DNA from: Amphibalanus amphitrite
Taxonomy: Eukaryota; Arthropoda; Thecostraca; Balanomorpha; Balanidae
Direction of reading: 5' to 3'
Assembly: GCF_019059575.1 (NCBI RefSeq)
Contig: NW_024881530.1
Span: 1,589,501 to 1,653,500 of the forward strand
DNA length: 64,000 nucleotides
Below are positions 27,694 through 38,700 of the stretch, piece by piece. A model generated the notes under the pieces. The model was not told the DNA's origin, ran no database searches, and worked only from the letters and a program-made list of their open reading frames with translations. The first letter of the stretch is position 1. Every line of letters starts with the position of its first letter. A program made the translations under genes and the position numbers.

Positions 27694-27707
27694 TTCCCCC
27701 CTGTTCC
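27694..27707 (-). other. Polypurine tract
   Basis: On the minus strand GGAACAGGGGGGAA abuts the 3' LTR, the position where plus-strand DNA synthesis is primed in LTR retroelements. Confidence 0.8.
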
Positions 27708-27734
27708 TAAAGAACACATCTAACTACAATTTAA

Positions 27735-30700
27735 CTAATGGGGGATGGGAGCGCCGAAGAGTTGCGGCGCACGCCTGCAGCGCAAACCCCTTCTTAGCAC
27801 GTCACTATAACTATCGATATTATCTACACTTTCCGCTGGCGCTCTAGCTTCGTTCACACGGTCGTTTGACAATCCCTCAGTTTCTGTTTTTACAACTTTC
27901 ACTGTATGGATCCGCTCCTCTGTTCCGGCACCGCCATCCGCCTCAGCTGCTGCTCGAGGGACCGGCTCGGTCTGCTCGGTCGGCGCGACAGCTGGGGTCA
28001 GCTCTGACGGCTCCACCGCCGCCGGCGCCTCAATGGCCAGCTGTCCAGGCACATGGGCGGTCGGAACCGGACAGGCGATCTCCTCTTCCTGCTCATCATC
28101 CGTCGAAGCAGCCATTGCGTCGTCACCGTTGTTGGCAAGACGATGACGAATGTTCCGCACGTGCCATGGGACTCCATCCACTTGAATCGTCTGAGCGGAT
28201 ACGACTTTGGTGACAGTGCCCTCCTTTGACACGGCGGTGCACCGATCGCCCCGTTTTCGGACCCACACCGCATCACCGGGCTGATACACACCAGGCTGGC
28301 CGGCCGTCTGAGGAGGAGCAGCTGTGTTTCCCTGTGACTGCACGCACAAGTCTCTGCCAGCCTGACGGTAGGCACCATGTATTGGGGCCGTGGTAATATC
28401 ACGCCCGTCCTTGGGCGTGACATTATAGCGGTGCACGGCTTCTGGTACGGTGCATCCTTGACGGGCGGCCATCACTTTGATGGTGCGGTGGTGGCGCTCG
28501 ATGATGCCATTCCCACCAGGTTCATAGGCCGCGCGATACCTCAGCTCGACGTCCCACCGCACCGCGAACGCCTTCAGCTCGCGACCCTTGAATTCGGTCG
28601 CATTATCCATTAGAAGCTCGGCCGGTGCTCCTCGCTCCAAAAACAGAGCCTCGAGTTGTCTGACGATCTCGCTCCCGTCAGAGCGGCGGATCTCACGCCA
28701 CATGGCGTATCGCGACGGCCCACAGTCAATCACGGTGAGATAGTGTTTTCCGCGGAAATGGGTTACGTCCATTGCCAGCCGCTCCCAGTTGCGCTCGACC
28801 GCCAAGGCACCATGCTTCCAGCGCGACGGGGCTGGGTCGATCGACGCACACACCTGGCACGATCTAACGATCTGACGAACGGCCGACTTCGTCACGCTCT
28901 TTCCCAGCTCTCGGCGCGCATACCACCACGTCCGCCGCACTCCCTGGTGTCCCACACTTTCATGCACCGCCATTATGTCCTCAGGTCGAGCTGTCCTGAC
29001 GGCCGCCACCACACCTGTCGCCTGCTCGCTTCCGGTTCTGATCCACTCTTTTGGTACTCTCGTGAGTTCGTCTGCACGGTTGGCAGCCGATGGCACGAGC
29101 TCCACTGTCACGACGAGGTCGTACTCGCTGGAGAGCTGCTTGAAAACGGCCACCCGCCGCCGAACCAGCATTTCCGACTGTGCCTTCGTCCTCAGTCGGG
29201 CACGGCCTGTCAGAGCGTCGGTCAGCCAGCGCTGAACAGTGACAGAGTCTGTGCGGAGGATCACACGCTTGAATCCCCACGCCACCGCCATATTCATGCC
29301 GTTCAGCGCGGCATCCAGCTCCGATAGGTTTATGTGCATGTCTGAGTCACTGTCAGATCGGAGCCACGCGGCGTCTTCGATAACCTCACCCGTGGTGGGG
29401 TCACTTAGCACTACGCCGCGGGCGATAGAGCTGGCATCGGTCCACACCGTCACCGAGTCTCCTGAGACGCACCACTGTCCTCGTGCCGGGTCACACTCTG
29501 CCAGCCGCCGGGCCACATCACTGACTTGTTTGCGCAGGTCATCGTCGGTGATCGGTGAGTCCCAATCTTTGGTGACCTTGTTCGCCGCCCTTTTCAGCCA
29601 GGCGGCGGCCGGCCGCAGCCACCCGGCGACGGGCACGTGTGATGTTAGCTGACCCGCCCAGGCGAAGATTGACCGCCTGGTCAGCACCCCGGGTGGCTCA
29701 GCTGGTGTCTCGCCGTCCCGAGACCATCTCAGTGTGCCGTCACCGCCAGACTGCCGTCTCACTCGGAGCCCCAGCATCCGGGCTCCGGCCTCATCCGCTA
29801 CCCGTTCCGGTGGCTTACACGAGAGCCCGTATGCGGCAAAATGTTCGGCCACCCGCTCAGCAGAGATGAGCGTCTCGTTGACGAGCAGGTCGTCAGCGTA
29901 CGGGAGCACTGCTTTTGCGATCTCTGGACTTTGATCCAAAACTTCCCGCACTACCGCTTGCATGATGCCGCTTGCAACGCTGAGACCAAATCCGACCCTT
30001 GTCAGACAATGTCGCTGGCCGTCCACGATTACCGTCTGAAACGGCCACAGCTCCTGGGCCACGTGCAGCTGCAGAAACGCCTTCTTCAGGTCGATGACGG
30101 CCACATCGTCGCCGTGTTGCCGCCACTTGCGGAGCTGGTCGCGGCACACATCAGCTTCAGCCGTGTGAGCCACCAGGTGCTCATTCAGTTCACGGTAGTC
30201 GAGCACCGGCCTGACCTTGTCCTTGGCTTCCTGGGTGACCGCCATGAGCGGAATTAGGCCACGCACCGGCCCGTGTTCCTGCTCATTGTACGGTTGCAGC
30301 CACCCTTCCTCAACCCAGAGCCGTAGCTCTGCGTCGAACCGCTCCTGCGACTCTGCCGGCACGCGATATTGCGGCACAGTATTCTTGAGTTGTTTTGGCT
30401 CCTTTCCGTCGGCCCACTTCCACCAAACTGTCCACTTTCCGTCGCTGAACTTAGCTACAAAATCAGCCGTCTCGATTTGTCTGTCCACTGGACCACGCCC
30501 CTGAGACACCGCTGCCGACATACCGCTCGATTCTGCCTTTACACCGGCGCACCCCGAACGCTCCCCCGTCACCACTTTACCACCAAAACGCACCTCTCCA
30601 CCACTAACAAACACACCACCCAGCGCCTCTAACCCGGTCATGCCCAACAGCACGTCAACACCCAACAACCTTTCCGCCACTACCACAGCACGGACCACCG

Positions 30701-31010
30701 CCCGCCGGCCTTGTGCCTCCAGCAGCACCTCTGCACTCCCGCAGCATCGCACGACACTCCCATTCACCGCGGTCAAGTTTGTCTCACATCGATCCCATTT
30801 ATCGACACAACCCGCGAACACCACGGTCTCCTCGCAGCCCGTGTCCACCAGCGCGTGACACGGTCGCCCGTCGAGCAGCATCTGGATTACCGGCGCTCTG
30901 CTGCCGGCTCGGTGGACGGCGGAGGAGGTGCTGGCGCTGATGCAGCTCCCCCGCCGCAGCCGTTTGGGCACATCCGGGCGATATGACCTGGGCGACCACA
31001 TATCCAGCAT
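27735..31010 (-). CDS. pol: Retrotransposon Pol: protease, reverse transcriptase, RNase H, integrase
   Basis: An open frame of 1,091 codons; the natural product is probably a Gag-Pol fusion entering this frame by -1 frameshift at 30962-30968, so the ATG at 31010 need not be used. Retropepsin has the ALVDTG motif (Asp56). RT has VIDLKKAFLQL (Asp305) and YADD (370-373). RNase H has WTDAS (524), SELDA (563), RTDS (587) and NRADE. Integrase has an HHCC finger (His682, His687, Cys717, Cys720) and catalytic Asp747, Asp801 and Glu837, which is DD35E spacing. No internal stop breaks it. It copies the element's RNA into DNA and inserts it in the host genome. YADD in place of the more common YLDD/YIDD box is the main peculiarity. 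Confidence 0.93.
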   Translation of the reverse strand: MLDMWSPRSYRPDVPKRLRRGSCISASTSSAVHRAGSRAPVIQMLLDGRPCHALVDTGCEETVVFAGCVDKWDRCETNLTAVNGSVVRCCGSAEVLLEAQGRRAVVRAVVVAERLLGVDVLLGMTGLEALGGVFVSGGEVRFGGKVVTGERSGCAGVKAESSGMSAAVSQGRGPVDRQIETADFVAKFSDGKWTVWWKWADGKEPKQLKNTVPQYRVPAESQERFDAELRLWVEEGWLQPYNEQEHGPVRGLIPLMAVTQEAKDKVRPVLDYRELNEHLVAHTAEADVCRDQLRKWRQHGDDVAVIDLKKAFLQLHVAQELWPFQTVIVDGQRHCLTRVGFGLSVASGIMQAVVREVLDQSPEIAKAVLPYADDLLVNETLISAERVAEHFAAYGLSCKPPERVADEAGARMLGLRVRRQSGGDGTLRWSRDGETPAEPPGVLTRRSIFAWAGQLTSHVPVAGWLRPAAAWLKRAANKVTKDWDSPITDDDLRKQVSDVARRLAECDPARGQWCVSGDSVTVWTDASSIARGVVLSDPTTGEVIEDAAWLRSDSDSDMHINLSELDAALNGMNMAVAWGFKRVILRTDSVTVQRWLTDALTGRARLRTKAQSEMLVRRRVAVFKQLSSEYDLVVTVELVPSAANRADELTRVPKEWIRTGSEQATGVVAAVRTARPEDIMAVHESVGHQGVRRTWWYARRELGKSVTKSAVRQIVRSCQVCASIDPAPSRWKHGALAVERNWERLAMDVTHFRGKHYLTVIDCGPSRYAMWREIRRSDGSEIVRQLEALFLERGAPAELLMDNATEFKGRELKAFAVRWDVELRYRAAYEPGGNGIIERHHRTIKVMAARQGCTVPEAVHRYNVTPKDGRDITTAPIHGAYRQAGRDLCVQSQGNTAAPPQTAGQPGVYQPGDAVWVRKRGDRCTAVSKEGTVTKVVSAQTIQVDGVPWHVRNIRHRLANNGDDAMAASTDDEQEEEIACPVPTAHVPGQLAIEAPAAVEPSELTPAVAPTEQTEPVPRAAAEADGGAGTEERIHTVKVVKTETEGLSNDRVNEARAPAESVDNIDSYSDVLRRGLRCRRAPQLFGAPIPH

Positions 31011-31060
31011 CTGATCGGAGCCGGCCGGCGACTTGACCTTGAAATGTCACGTGATGGCCC

Positions 31061-31097
<37 letters not shown>

Positions 31098-31672
31098 CCC
31101 GCCGCCGCCGCTGCCGCCGCCGGTGGCGCTGCCGTGACTGCTGTCCTGGACAGTACGGCTCTCGCTCGGTCCAGGACGTACTCGAGAGTGAACTCGTCTC
31201 CGAGCCCGTCCCGAACCGCAGCTTGCGCAGCCTCCGGCAGCCCATTGACGAAGGTGATGGCGATAGCTCTCTCCGGCAGACCTCCCATCAACTCAGCGAG
31301 CTGCTGCAGCGCCGCTAAGTACACATCCGCCGTCTCTCCGGGATGAAGGCGACGCCGTGCCATTTCCGCCTGCGCGGTGAACGGGTCCATGGCGAAGGCC
31401 CTCAGCAGCTTAGCCTTCACGCTGGGCAGCTGATGACGAGTCGCTGCGGGCATTCGGGACCACACCGCGAAAGCACCGCCGCGCAGGCGAGTCGGCAACA
31501 CAGCCATCAAGGACACTGATCGCAGCTCGCACAGGAGAGCAGCCTGCTCCAGCCACTCCACTACGTTTCCAGTTCCGTCGAACTCCGGAATAGTCCTGGC
31601 GTCGAACGCCGGAGTCACCTCCATCACCGCTCTTCCCGCGGCGTCACTGGTCTCCTCCTCGACACTCGGCAT
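30887..31672 (-). CDS. gag: Retrotransposon Gag with CCHC zinc knuckle
   Basis: 261 aa from the ATG at 31672, chosen because it is the first ATG after the 5' LTR; the frame is also open upstream into the LTR, but only from a TTG. The central part has the helical capsid look of Gag (FDGTGNVVEWLEQ, LRGGAFAVWSRM, LHPGETADVYLAALQQLAE). A poly-alanine tract encoded by GCC repeats (about 31063-31124) separates it from the C-terminal zinc knuckle CWICGRPGHIARMC, of form CX2CX4HX4C, which binds element RNA. The stop TAA is at 30887-30889. The last 40 codons overlap pol in the -1 frame. Gag forms the cytoplasmic particle in which reverse transcription occurs. Confidence 0.88.
30918..30955 (-). promoter_or_regulatory. 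Frameshift-stimulating hairpin
   Basis: Six nucleotides after the slippery site, GGCGGGGGAG (30946-30955) can pair with CTCCTCCGCC (30918-30927). The result is a ten-base-pair stem with one G-U pair and an 18-nt loop, and a flanking C-G pair extends it. Spacing and stability match known -1 frameshift stimulators. Confidence 0.75.
30962..30968 (-). promoter_or_regulatory. -1 ribosomal frameshift slippery heptamer CCCAAAC
   Basis: On the minus strand the gag frame reads C CCA AAC GGC, the canonical X XXY YYZ arrangement (CCC AAA C). Slipping back one base gives CCC AAA CGG, the open pol frame. Gag and pol frames differ by -1, and the site lies inside their overlap just after the zinc-knuckle cysteine. 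Confidence 0.85.
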
Positions 31673-31708
31673 CTTCTCACCACTTGTCAGAAAAATGCCG
31701 AAATAGCT

Positions 31709-31987
31709 TGTGGCATTCAAACTTTGCGTCTATCGTAGACTGTATTTCTTCACCCTTCTTACATCTCAACGCGCACACCGACCCGTCCTCTCTCTCTCCC
31801 GCCCTGCTCTCCACTGCCCGCCCGTCTCCCATTGTCCAGCCGGGCCGCCCGATATACAGGCCGGCGTGTCCCTGCTGCCGCGCACATGTGTGGCACATGG
31901 ACCTCCATTTATGACCACTTATGACCCGACGCCGACCCTACGCGACAAGGCTAGAATACAAACTATGTGAACAAACAGAGAGACACA
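31709..31987 (-). repeat. 5' LTR (279 bp)
   Basis: Same 279-bp sequence as 27415-27693. As the upstream LTR it should hold the element's promoter; I could not mark a clear TATA box. No conventional primer-binding site is evident directly after it; a TGG on the minus strand occurs 26 nt in (31680-31682). Confidence 0.92.
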
Positions 31988-31992
31988 CCCAG
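31988..31992. repeat. Target site duplication, right copy (cccag)
   Basis: Matches 27410-27414. Confidence 0.9.
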
Positions 31993-32662
31993 GTAGGTCC
32001 TGGCAGGTTAAATACAATATGACAACGCACAGCGATAGACAATTGGCATAACCACCCTTAAAATTTCGTGACATTGTCTTGGAGAAAATCCTAGAAATTT
32101 AAAAGCAGAGTCTGTGACCTGTGTAGTATTTTCTTATCAAGGTTCTTGTATAATGTATACTGTATAGGCTATTATTAATAAAACATGAATTAACGGTAGG
32201 AAGCCTTTCAGGCGTGACCAGCTATTGCGCCGTGCTGTTCAGAAAGCTAATAGAAGTTGACACCCTGTAGCTTATCAATATTAAATGCACGTCATGAAAG
32301 GAATATGCACAAGCTTGCTGCGTAAGCAAAGGACAAGTGGTTGAATTGTGTGCGCGTATACACGCATCGGCACTGACTCACAATTGCATAACACCAAGCA
32401 GCCGGTATCAATAAGTCAGAAAGTAATTCAACATCTCCAGAGCTGAAGCACACCAAACCATTAGCAGACACCCACCAGCCACCCACTCCAGTCCGAGCCT
32501 GCATCAACCATTAGAGAACTGCGGCCTGAACCCCGTGCGGACCTCACGGCCCCGGCCGCCCGCCGCGGGCATTGCAGCCTGGGGCGGCGCAGCCTTCACA
32601 CGGCGCTAGCAGTTCAACTCGACCCATGTTGCCCCGCGGCGTGTAGCCCCTCTGGGACCTAC
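31993..32662. other. Non-genic; would be intron of the putative minus-strand gene
   Basis: AT-rich to about 32500, GC-rich after. No second exon of the minus-strand candidate gene at 32663-32722 could be found here. Confidence 0.4.
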
Positions 32663-32722
32663 CTGCCAGTGGACTGGGTGATACTGCGGGTGATGGTGGT
32701 GGCCATTCATCAGGAACGACAT
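32663..32722 (-). CDS. Putative first coding exon of an unidentified gene (20 codons)
   Basis: On the minus strand, gtcaccATG has a strong translation-start context. The exon encodes MSFLMNGHHHHPQYHPVHWQ and ends exactly at CAG|GTAGGT, a near-ideal splice donor. It lies at the edge of a GC- and CpG-rich island (about 32520-33180) as expected for a promoter, with no TATA box seen. A His-rich short N-terminus of this kind occurs in several transcription-factor genes, but the family cannot be named from 20 residues. The next exon is not visible; the gene would run to lower coordinates, across or within the retrotransposon-bearing region. It could also be a chance match. Confidence 0.4.
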
Positions 32723-33364
32723 GGTGACCCGCGGCGACCGGTGTGACCCGGGGGCGCGCTGTCGGCACCGACACGGTGGCCTTATTGAATTAGGCAGCCG
32801 GCCGCCGGCGGCTACGCCCCCGAGCGGTGGCCCCGGCGGGCGCCCGCCGGCCGTCGGTGCAGCGCTGTGATTGGTTGAGCGCCGCCGGCGGCCGGCCCCC
32901 GGCTGCCGAGCAACAGAGAAACACCGCCCGGGGGCGGAGTCGCCACCGTTGCCAGGGGCAACCGACGAGATCGATGCGTCGGCAATGTAACGCCGCCTCG
33001 GGGCAGGTCCAGAGGAGAGGCGGCCGCGCCGTTCGGAAAATAATGGGTTTCTCGTGCCACCGCCGGCGGCGCTGCCAAGTCGCAATATTACGAGCGAGAT
33101 TGAAAAGATGGAGACGTGGTGGTGGCGAAGGGAGTGTGCTCGAGTCCTTATTCGGCGTTTGCTGGAGAGTTTGGGGGACGGAGAAACACTCCGTCTGAAA
33201 TAAGCACGTGCCGTGTCTTATTGCATTAGTGCTGCGCTGTTGAAATTCCTTATCAGAGCCAGAGTTCTGTCGACGACAGACGACTGCCTTTGCCCTCGGG
33301 GCAGAGGCCAGTTCGCCACGGTAAAGTGAAATGACGGAATTTAATAATACGGTACGAAATTACA
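32723..33364. other. GC-rich island, possible promoter/5' UTR of the minus-strand exon
   Basis: Dense in CpG and GC-box-like ccgcccc/gggggcgg words (for example 32926-32940) to about 33060, then AT-leaning. Long overlapping frames on both strands are compositional. Confidence 0.35.
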
Positions 33365-34950
33365 TACCGTAAAGTGGGGCTATTTGAGACAGTGGGGCTA
33401 TTTGAGACAGTACGGCAGTGGCTTAGTAAAATTGCTGTAAAATTAAAACCGTTTGATATTTTTGATCAATTTTTGCTCAAGCTGATGTGGAATTTAGCAA
33501 TAAATTCCATGGATAGGGTTTTTTGAAAATTTTGAAAAAATTTGAAAGAATTTTGGCATAAAATGAGAAATACAGGAAAACCAGAATTTAAAATATACGA
33601 AAAGCACCCCTACCTGCAGCTTAACATGGTTAAAGTTTTAAAAACTGTGCATCCGAATCTATCGTTACTATCGTTTTACTTATGGGCTAAGCACATTTTA
33701 CATGAATACATTATATATTGTTAGCGGTAGTGACAATTGTGTAACCCGATGTCTCAGAATCCCGATGATACCCACCTCGTCAAACCTCAACGTATACAAA
33801 GTACAGCTGATGATTGTGATCCCAAGGCCCTAAAACAGGTGATATGATGCATCCTAAAGACTTAACGCCATCTGCCTAAGGTGTATCAAACGTTCGACCT
33901 AAGGAACACCGATGAATCGGCCATGGGTTCATGGTACTTTTAGCAGCAAGCAATATTTACACATTGTAACTTAATACGACCATGTGACGATATTAGTCAC
34001 CTTTATCATGAATATGTGCAATGTGCATAAAATGTGTTTCATCAGTCACTGACGTGGTCGGTAATCGACCCATGTCTTCTCTGGTTGACCATAAGCACCA
34101 TTGAAGGTTATTTACCATACTTACTTACTGTTAGGTGAGCCTTCAGTACGCGTACTAGTGATGCAGTGCGGTAAGCGGCCAGTCGATACAACATGCAGTG
34201 GTCTAGCAAAATCGGTATAAAATCAAAACCATTTGACCTTTTTCTGTGATTTCTTCACAGGTAGATGTGCAATGGAGCAATCGATCATGCATATCATTCA
34301 TTCAACCATTTTGGAAACTGCTTTCCCTATTTTAAGGCATTACGGTGCGTTTAATGCAGTAGCGAGCCTGTCTCAAATAGCCCCATCAACTTTCGGCCTA
34401 TATGTTTTACGCCGCCAGATATAAACACAACAACTTTATTTGAAACTTTCACCATCGTTTACTTAGAAATAGTCCTAGATAATCATCCTGTGATTTTTAG
34501 AGCTTAGGATCACATCATATTATGACAGCCCTAGCATAAAGTAATGCAATTTTTAGCAGACGGAAATGCTATGTCCAACGAAAAACGAAAAATTTGATTA
34601 TAAGGGTTATATAACTGTATTTGAAAGAAATATTTTTTGCCAGAAGTATCAAAATTTAATTTCCAATCGCATGGCTTTAAAAGAATTATCCCTAGCTTGG
34701 CCAATTTTCTTCAATTTCCTTGCAACTAAAACTGTCTCAAATAGCCCCACACTGTGGGGCTATTTGAAACAGGCTTCAATTAAAAAAATAAATTTATGTA
34801 TGGTTACTAGCTGAACCAAAATTGACCTATCTGAAAGCGGTTACAGAGAACTACGTTTTTCCAATTTACATGCTATAGGAAATATCAACCGTTTTGAAGG
34901 GAGAGTCCAAAAACAGTAAAATCCGTTTCAAATAGCCCCACTTTACGGTA
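33365..34950. mobile_element. TA-flanked TIR element with repeated ccccactttacgg ends
   Basis: The left end is taccgtaaagtggggctatt (33365); the right end is the inverted form ending ccccactttacggta (34950), with TA at both borders. The subterminal phrase ggggctatttgagacag is duplicated at the left end and recurs internally inverted (near 34372). A near-perfect hairpin at 34737-34767 has 15-bp arms tcaaatagccccaca and a one-base centre. No transposase ORF is present. It may be nested copies of one short MITE. The class is probably Tc1/mariner-like, judged by TA only. Confidence 0.65.
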
Positions 34951-35576
34951 CAGACATTGTAAACCTGGTTCATTCAAACAAAGTAGAATGTAATTTCCAA
35001 CGTCATTCTTTTATCTCCAGTTTGAATGAACTGTTGACAATTGACAAATTCCCGTTCATAAATCTATTATTATGACATAAGTCCTACAATAAATAGAAAA
35101 GGTAAGTATCCAACATGAACTTTGAACAATTAACACATAGCTCTCTGAGAAAAAGCGTGTTGTATGGCACACGGGTGAGTTGGAACTATATTTCATCGTT
35201 TTTTTTTTAAATCTTCATGGAGAGGTTTCTTCTCTTCTGCAGCCCTATTTCCTAGTAAAACTAATCTTTTATTAGAGAAGATAGGCATTTATCTAACAGG
35301 ACAGTTTGTAAACTTGATTAGAATTTTCTGTTTTTTTTTCTGTCATGCAACTTTTCTAAGATAAATGTGGAATCTTATTAAAACCAATTACAATCATCGA
35401 CATTCTGCGTTGCCTGCAGATATGGTAATCAGCACTCAATGCCCAGCCAGCACCCGTTTTAACCCATGACTGTGAGTGAGTAGCGGCTGCTTTATTTACT
35501 CAACACATCAGAGCTTCTAAATGGCACAAAGTGTCCTGGGAACTGTCGCAGATGACGTGTTAATCTTTCTCACCAT
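34951..35576. other. Non-genic, AT-rich
   Basis: Nothing recognised. Confidence 0.55.
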
Positions 35577-35757
<181 letters not shown>

Positions 35758-38700
35758 CCTCTGCATCTCTGCTCAAATTTCTTTCAGTATTCAAATCACT
35801 CCCAGCTTGCTTTTGAGAAATGCTGATGTTGGGTTGAATACTGAGTAAGAAAGGTGCTGGTAATTTGCAAATGAAATGGCGAACACAGCCAACCACAATC
35901 ACAACTCCGTAGTACTTAAGCATTGACCCAACGCACTACGCTTAGATTTTGCTCGTATCAAATATCAAAACGCTTTGTTTCAGCGTCACACTTTACACTA
36001 AAGACCGTAAAAGCTTAATAAACGTTTCGTCTGTTTGGTCGTTGCTGTCCACATAAGACCTTGCAAGTGCGCATGACTTCATACTGGTCAATGCGTGGTT
36101 CAAATGGAAATTTGTCCCATAATTTCACGGCAACTTACCAGCAAGCCGCCTCTCCAGTGCTATGTCGTCGATCGCTCAATACGAGCTCAGGAACGCAAAC
36201 TGTATGACCAGTGGACCATCCCATTTTGATAATGCTCCTCATATACCTGATGATGGTGCGTTTGATGAGTTGGATGTCTCGATACGCCGTATCAGATCAC
36301 ACACGCCCAGCAAACGCGGTAGTATTGTATCGGTCTATGGTGTAACATAAATAACATTTGGCGTCCGCGTACTCGTATGTGCCTTCCATTCGACGCTCGA
36401 TCTCAGTACATTACCAGCCTACGCTGCGTTACGCTCATGCATGGTTATCGCATTCCATGGCAGCCAGAACATAACTTGCAAGCGACCATATTGACTACGG
36501 TAGACCGATAAGGGAATATGAGCTTAATCGCCCTGCCGGCATGAGTAACTAGACGATTGAAAAAGTTTCCTTGACTTATAAAATGTCAATTTGCTGACAA
36601 CAGGATTATTTATTCATAGAGGGATCTCTTATCCCCAACGACTCATCGCTCGCACCTCACACCATCCCTCGCTTCTCTGACGTCTGACGGCGCACGCCAC
36701 AATCGCCGCCGCTGCGGCACGCTCGGGTGCGTCGCGTTCGTCGCGCGCCACGGCCCGTCACGAACGTCACGCTGGAGTAGTCTCCCGGCATGCGTCGGCG
36801 TAACATCGTGACGCCCGGCGTTACGCCGCGGGCGGTGGGCACGGTGGATTCGGCGGCTGGGCGGCAGGAATGCCTCGGGTCCGCCTGGGAGTGCCGCCCA
36901 AAGCGGAACAGTGCCTCTGGTCGCCCCGGGAGCTATGGTGAACGTTACGCCGGGAGCAGCGCCGGGCGGCATACCGCGGGCAGCGCTGGGAGCCGAACAC
37001 GAGCGGATGAGCCGGGAGTTGGCCTGTGGGAGTCACACTCACCGCCGGTATGTGTGATCGGGGCGGCGTGACGCGTGACGAGACGTTACTCATCGTGGCC
37101 AGGTGACGCCGTGGAGACAGTCATGGTGTGTTGGAGGCGAGGCATGGCGCGGTGGAGGCGTGAAATGGCGCAGTGGGCGGTGTATGGAACAAAACGGAAC
37201 TGAGCCTAGCAGAGGATGACACACGACAAATAAAGACTGCTGATGAGATTTTGACAAATGTGACTTCTCTAGGGGAAGCGTTATGAAGGATTTATACCCG
37301 GGACTGCCTTAATGTCACGTGAATATGAGGAAAAAGCTTAGGCTGTTCATGCATGATTCTGATAACCGGAAGCAAACAAAAATAAGCAAGCCCCGGCAAT
37401 TCTGTCCGTGGGGGTGTATGCAAACGGGCGTTAGTGAGCGAACAGTTAGATGGAATTCCTCGACATGAACCGTTGGTGTTTGTATTCGAGCCATTAGGTC
37501 CTCGCATACATATATCATCGCATGTCAGCACTGCATACAGAAGATGCATAAATGCATATCCTGAGTGGGTACCACTGAGACCCTGCAATCGGTAGGACAC
37601 GCTGCACAAGGCACATTAATGAGGACATAACATGCATGAATTAGCCTCGATTACCGATCAGCTACCCAATTCAAATTAGCAAGCTTGATTCACGGATGTA
37701 ATGCCAGGGTACAGAAATACTGAAGAAGTGTGCAACTCGTGCATAGAGCCTAGTCCTAGTCAGCCTGCCTCAGCAGGCTTTCCATGGTAGATCTGAATTT
37801 CGAGTTACTGTCCGATCAAATTCAAGCCACCACGTATCGAGATTAGACGATGGGAGTATATCCTAATATAAAGTGCTTAGTGAATAATAATGAAGACTTC
37901 CAAGACGTTATCCAAGCTGTAATGCATAGGACACTTTTGTCATCATTTAGCAAGTTTGGTTTGTGACACTATTCTATCTATTTTCAGTCTCTGATAGCTT
38001 TCTCTTAGAAGACGTTTCTTCATTTCTAAGTCTGATAATAATTAATGTGTCCAACTTCAAGTTTCAACAGACGTTACGTATTTTGCTGCAACAGCGATCA
38101 GATTCAAGTGAAAACGAGTTCGTTGCACAGAAACTTTCCATTTACAAAGGCAGTTAGGCATACCTATAATTGTAGTGGGACTTCTGGTAGACCCATTAGC
38201 GCCGAACGAACTGCAAAATACCGGATAGAGAAAAAATGTGATCTATGAATACCTACCTACATTAATGCATGACTTGCCTAAGTCTATGGTCTTTAAACGT
38301 TTTAACCTGGAAAAGCAGACGTAACCGCTATACTGATGACGGTTTGAAATTCAGCGAAACTTACACATCCTCTAACACGCCCGCACTGAAGGTGAGCTAA
38401 TATTAACTGGAATTCACTCGTCGCCTTGATCGCTTTGTGACAGATACGATCAAAGTCGGTGTGAACTGTGAACCGTCGCTTTAGGCTGTGCCATTGATGT
38501 TCTATGAATGGGACGTTCGACTGTCGCAGGGGAAGTCTGGATGGAAATCGAGCGCTGTTACGGGTTGTACCTTATTTTCAAAATTACATCACCGATGGGA
38601 GGGAAAATGATGATGCTGCATTCGTTGACAGATTTAGAAGCAGGGTATTGGACACTGAACAGGGGCCAGGGTTACTCAAAAACGTGTCTTTTTTTTTGCC

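Larger units (their letters stand above)
27415..31987 (-). mobile_element. Full-length Ty3/Gypsy-like LTR retrotransposon
   Basis: A complete minus-strand element: 5' LTR at 31709-31987, gag, pol (protease, RT, RNase H, integrase), polypurine tract, 3' LTR at 27415-27693. The 5-bp target duplication cccag is at 27410-27414 and 31988-31992. Reading both LTRs base by base I find no difference, and both main ORFs are open, so the insertion is recent and possibly still competent. The domain order with integrase last fits Ty3/Gypsy. The RT signature is YADD rather than the usual YxDD with I/L/V, and the region after it (SHVPVAGWLRPA) marks a divergent invertebrate lineage that I cannot name. Confidence 0.93.

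Noticed and set aside
27866-31346. Plus-strand frames of 100-220 codons across 27.8-31.3 kb
   Set aside because: Antisense shadows of the GC-rich retrotransposon gag and pol.
31044-31346. Poly-alanine protein on the + strand
   Set aside because: Antisense of the GCC repeat in gag.
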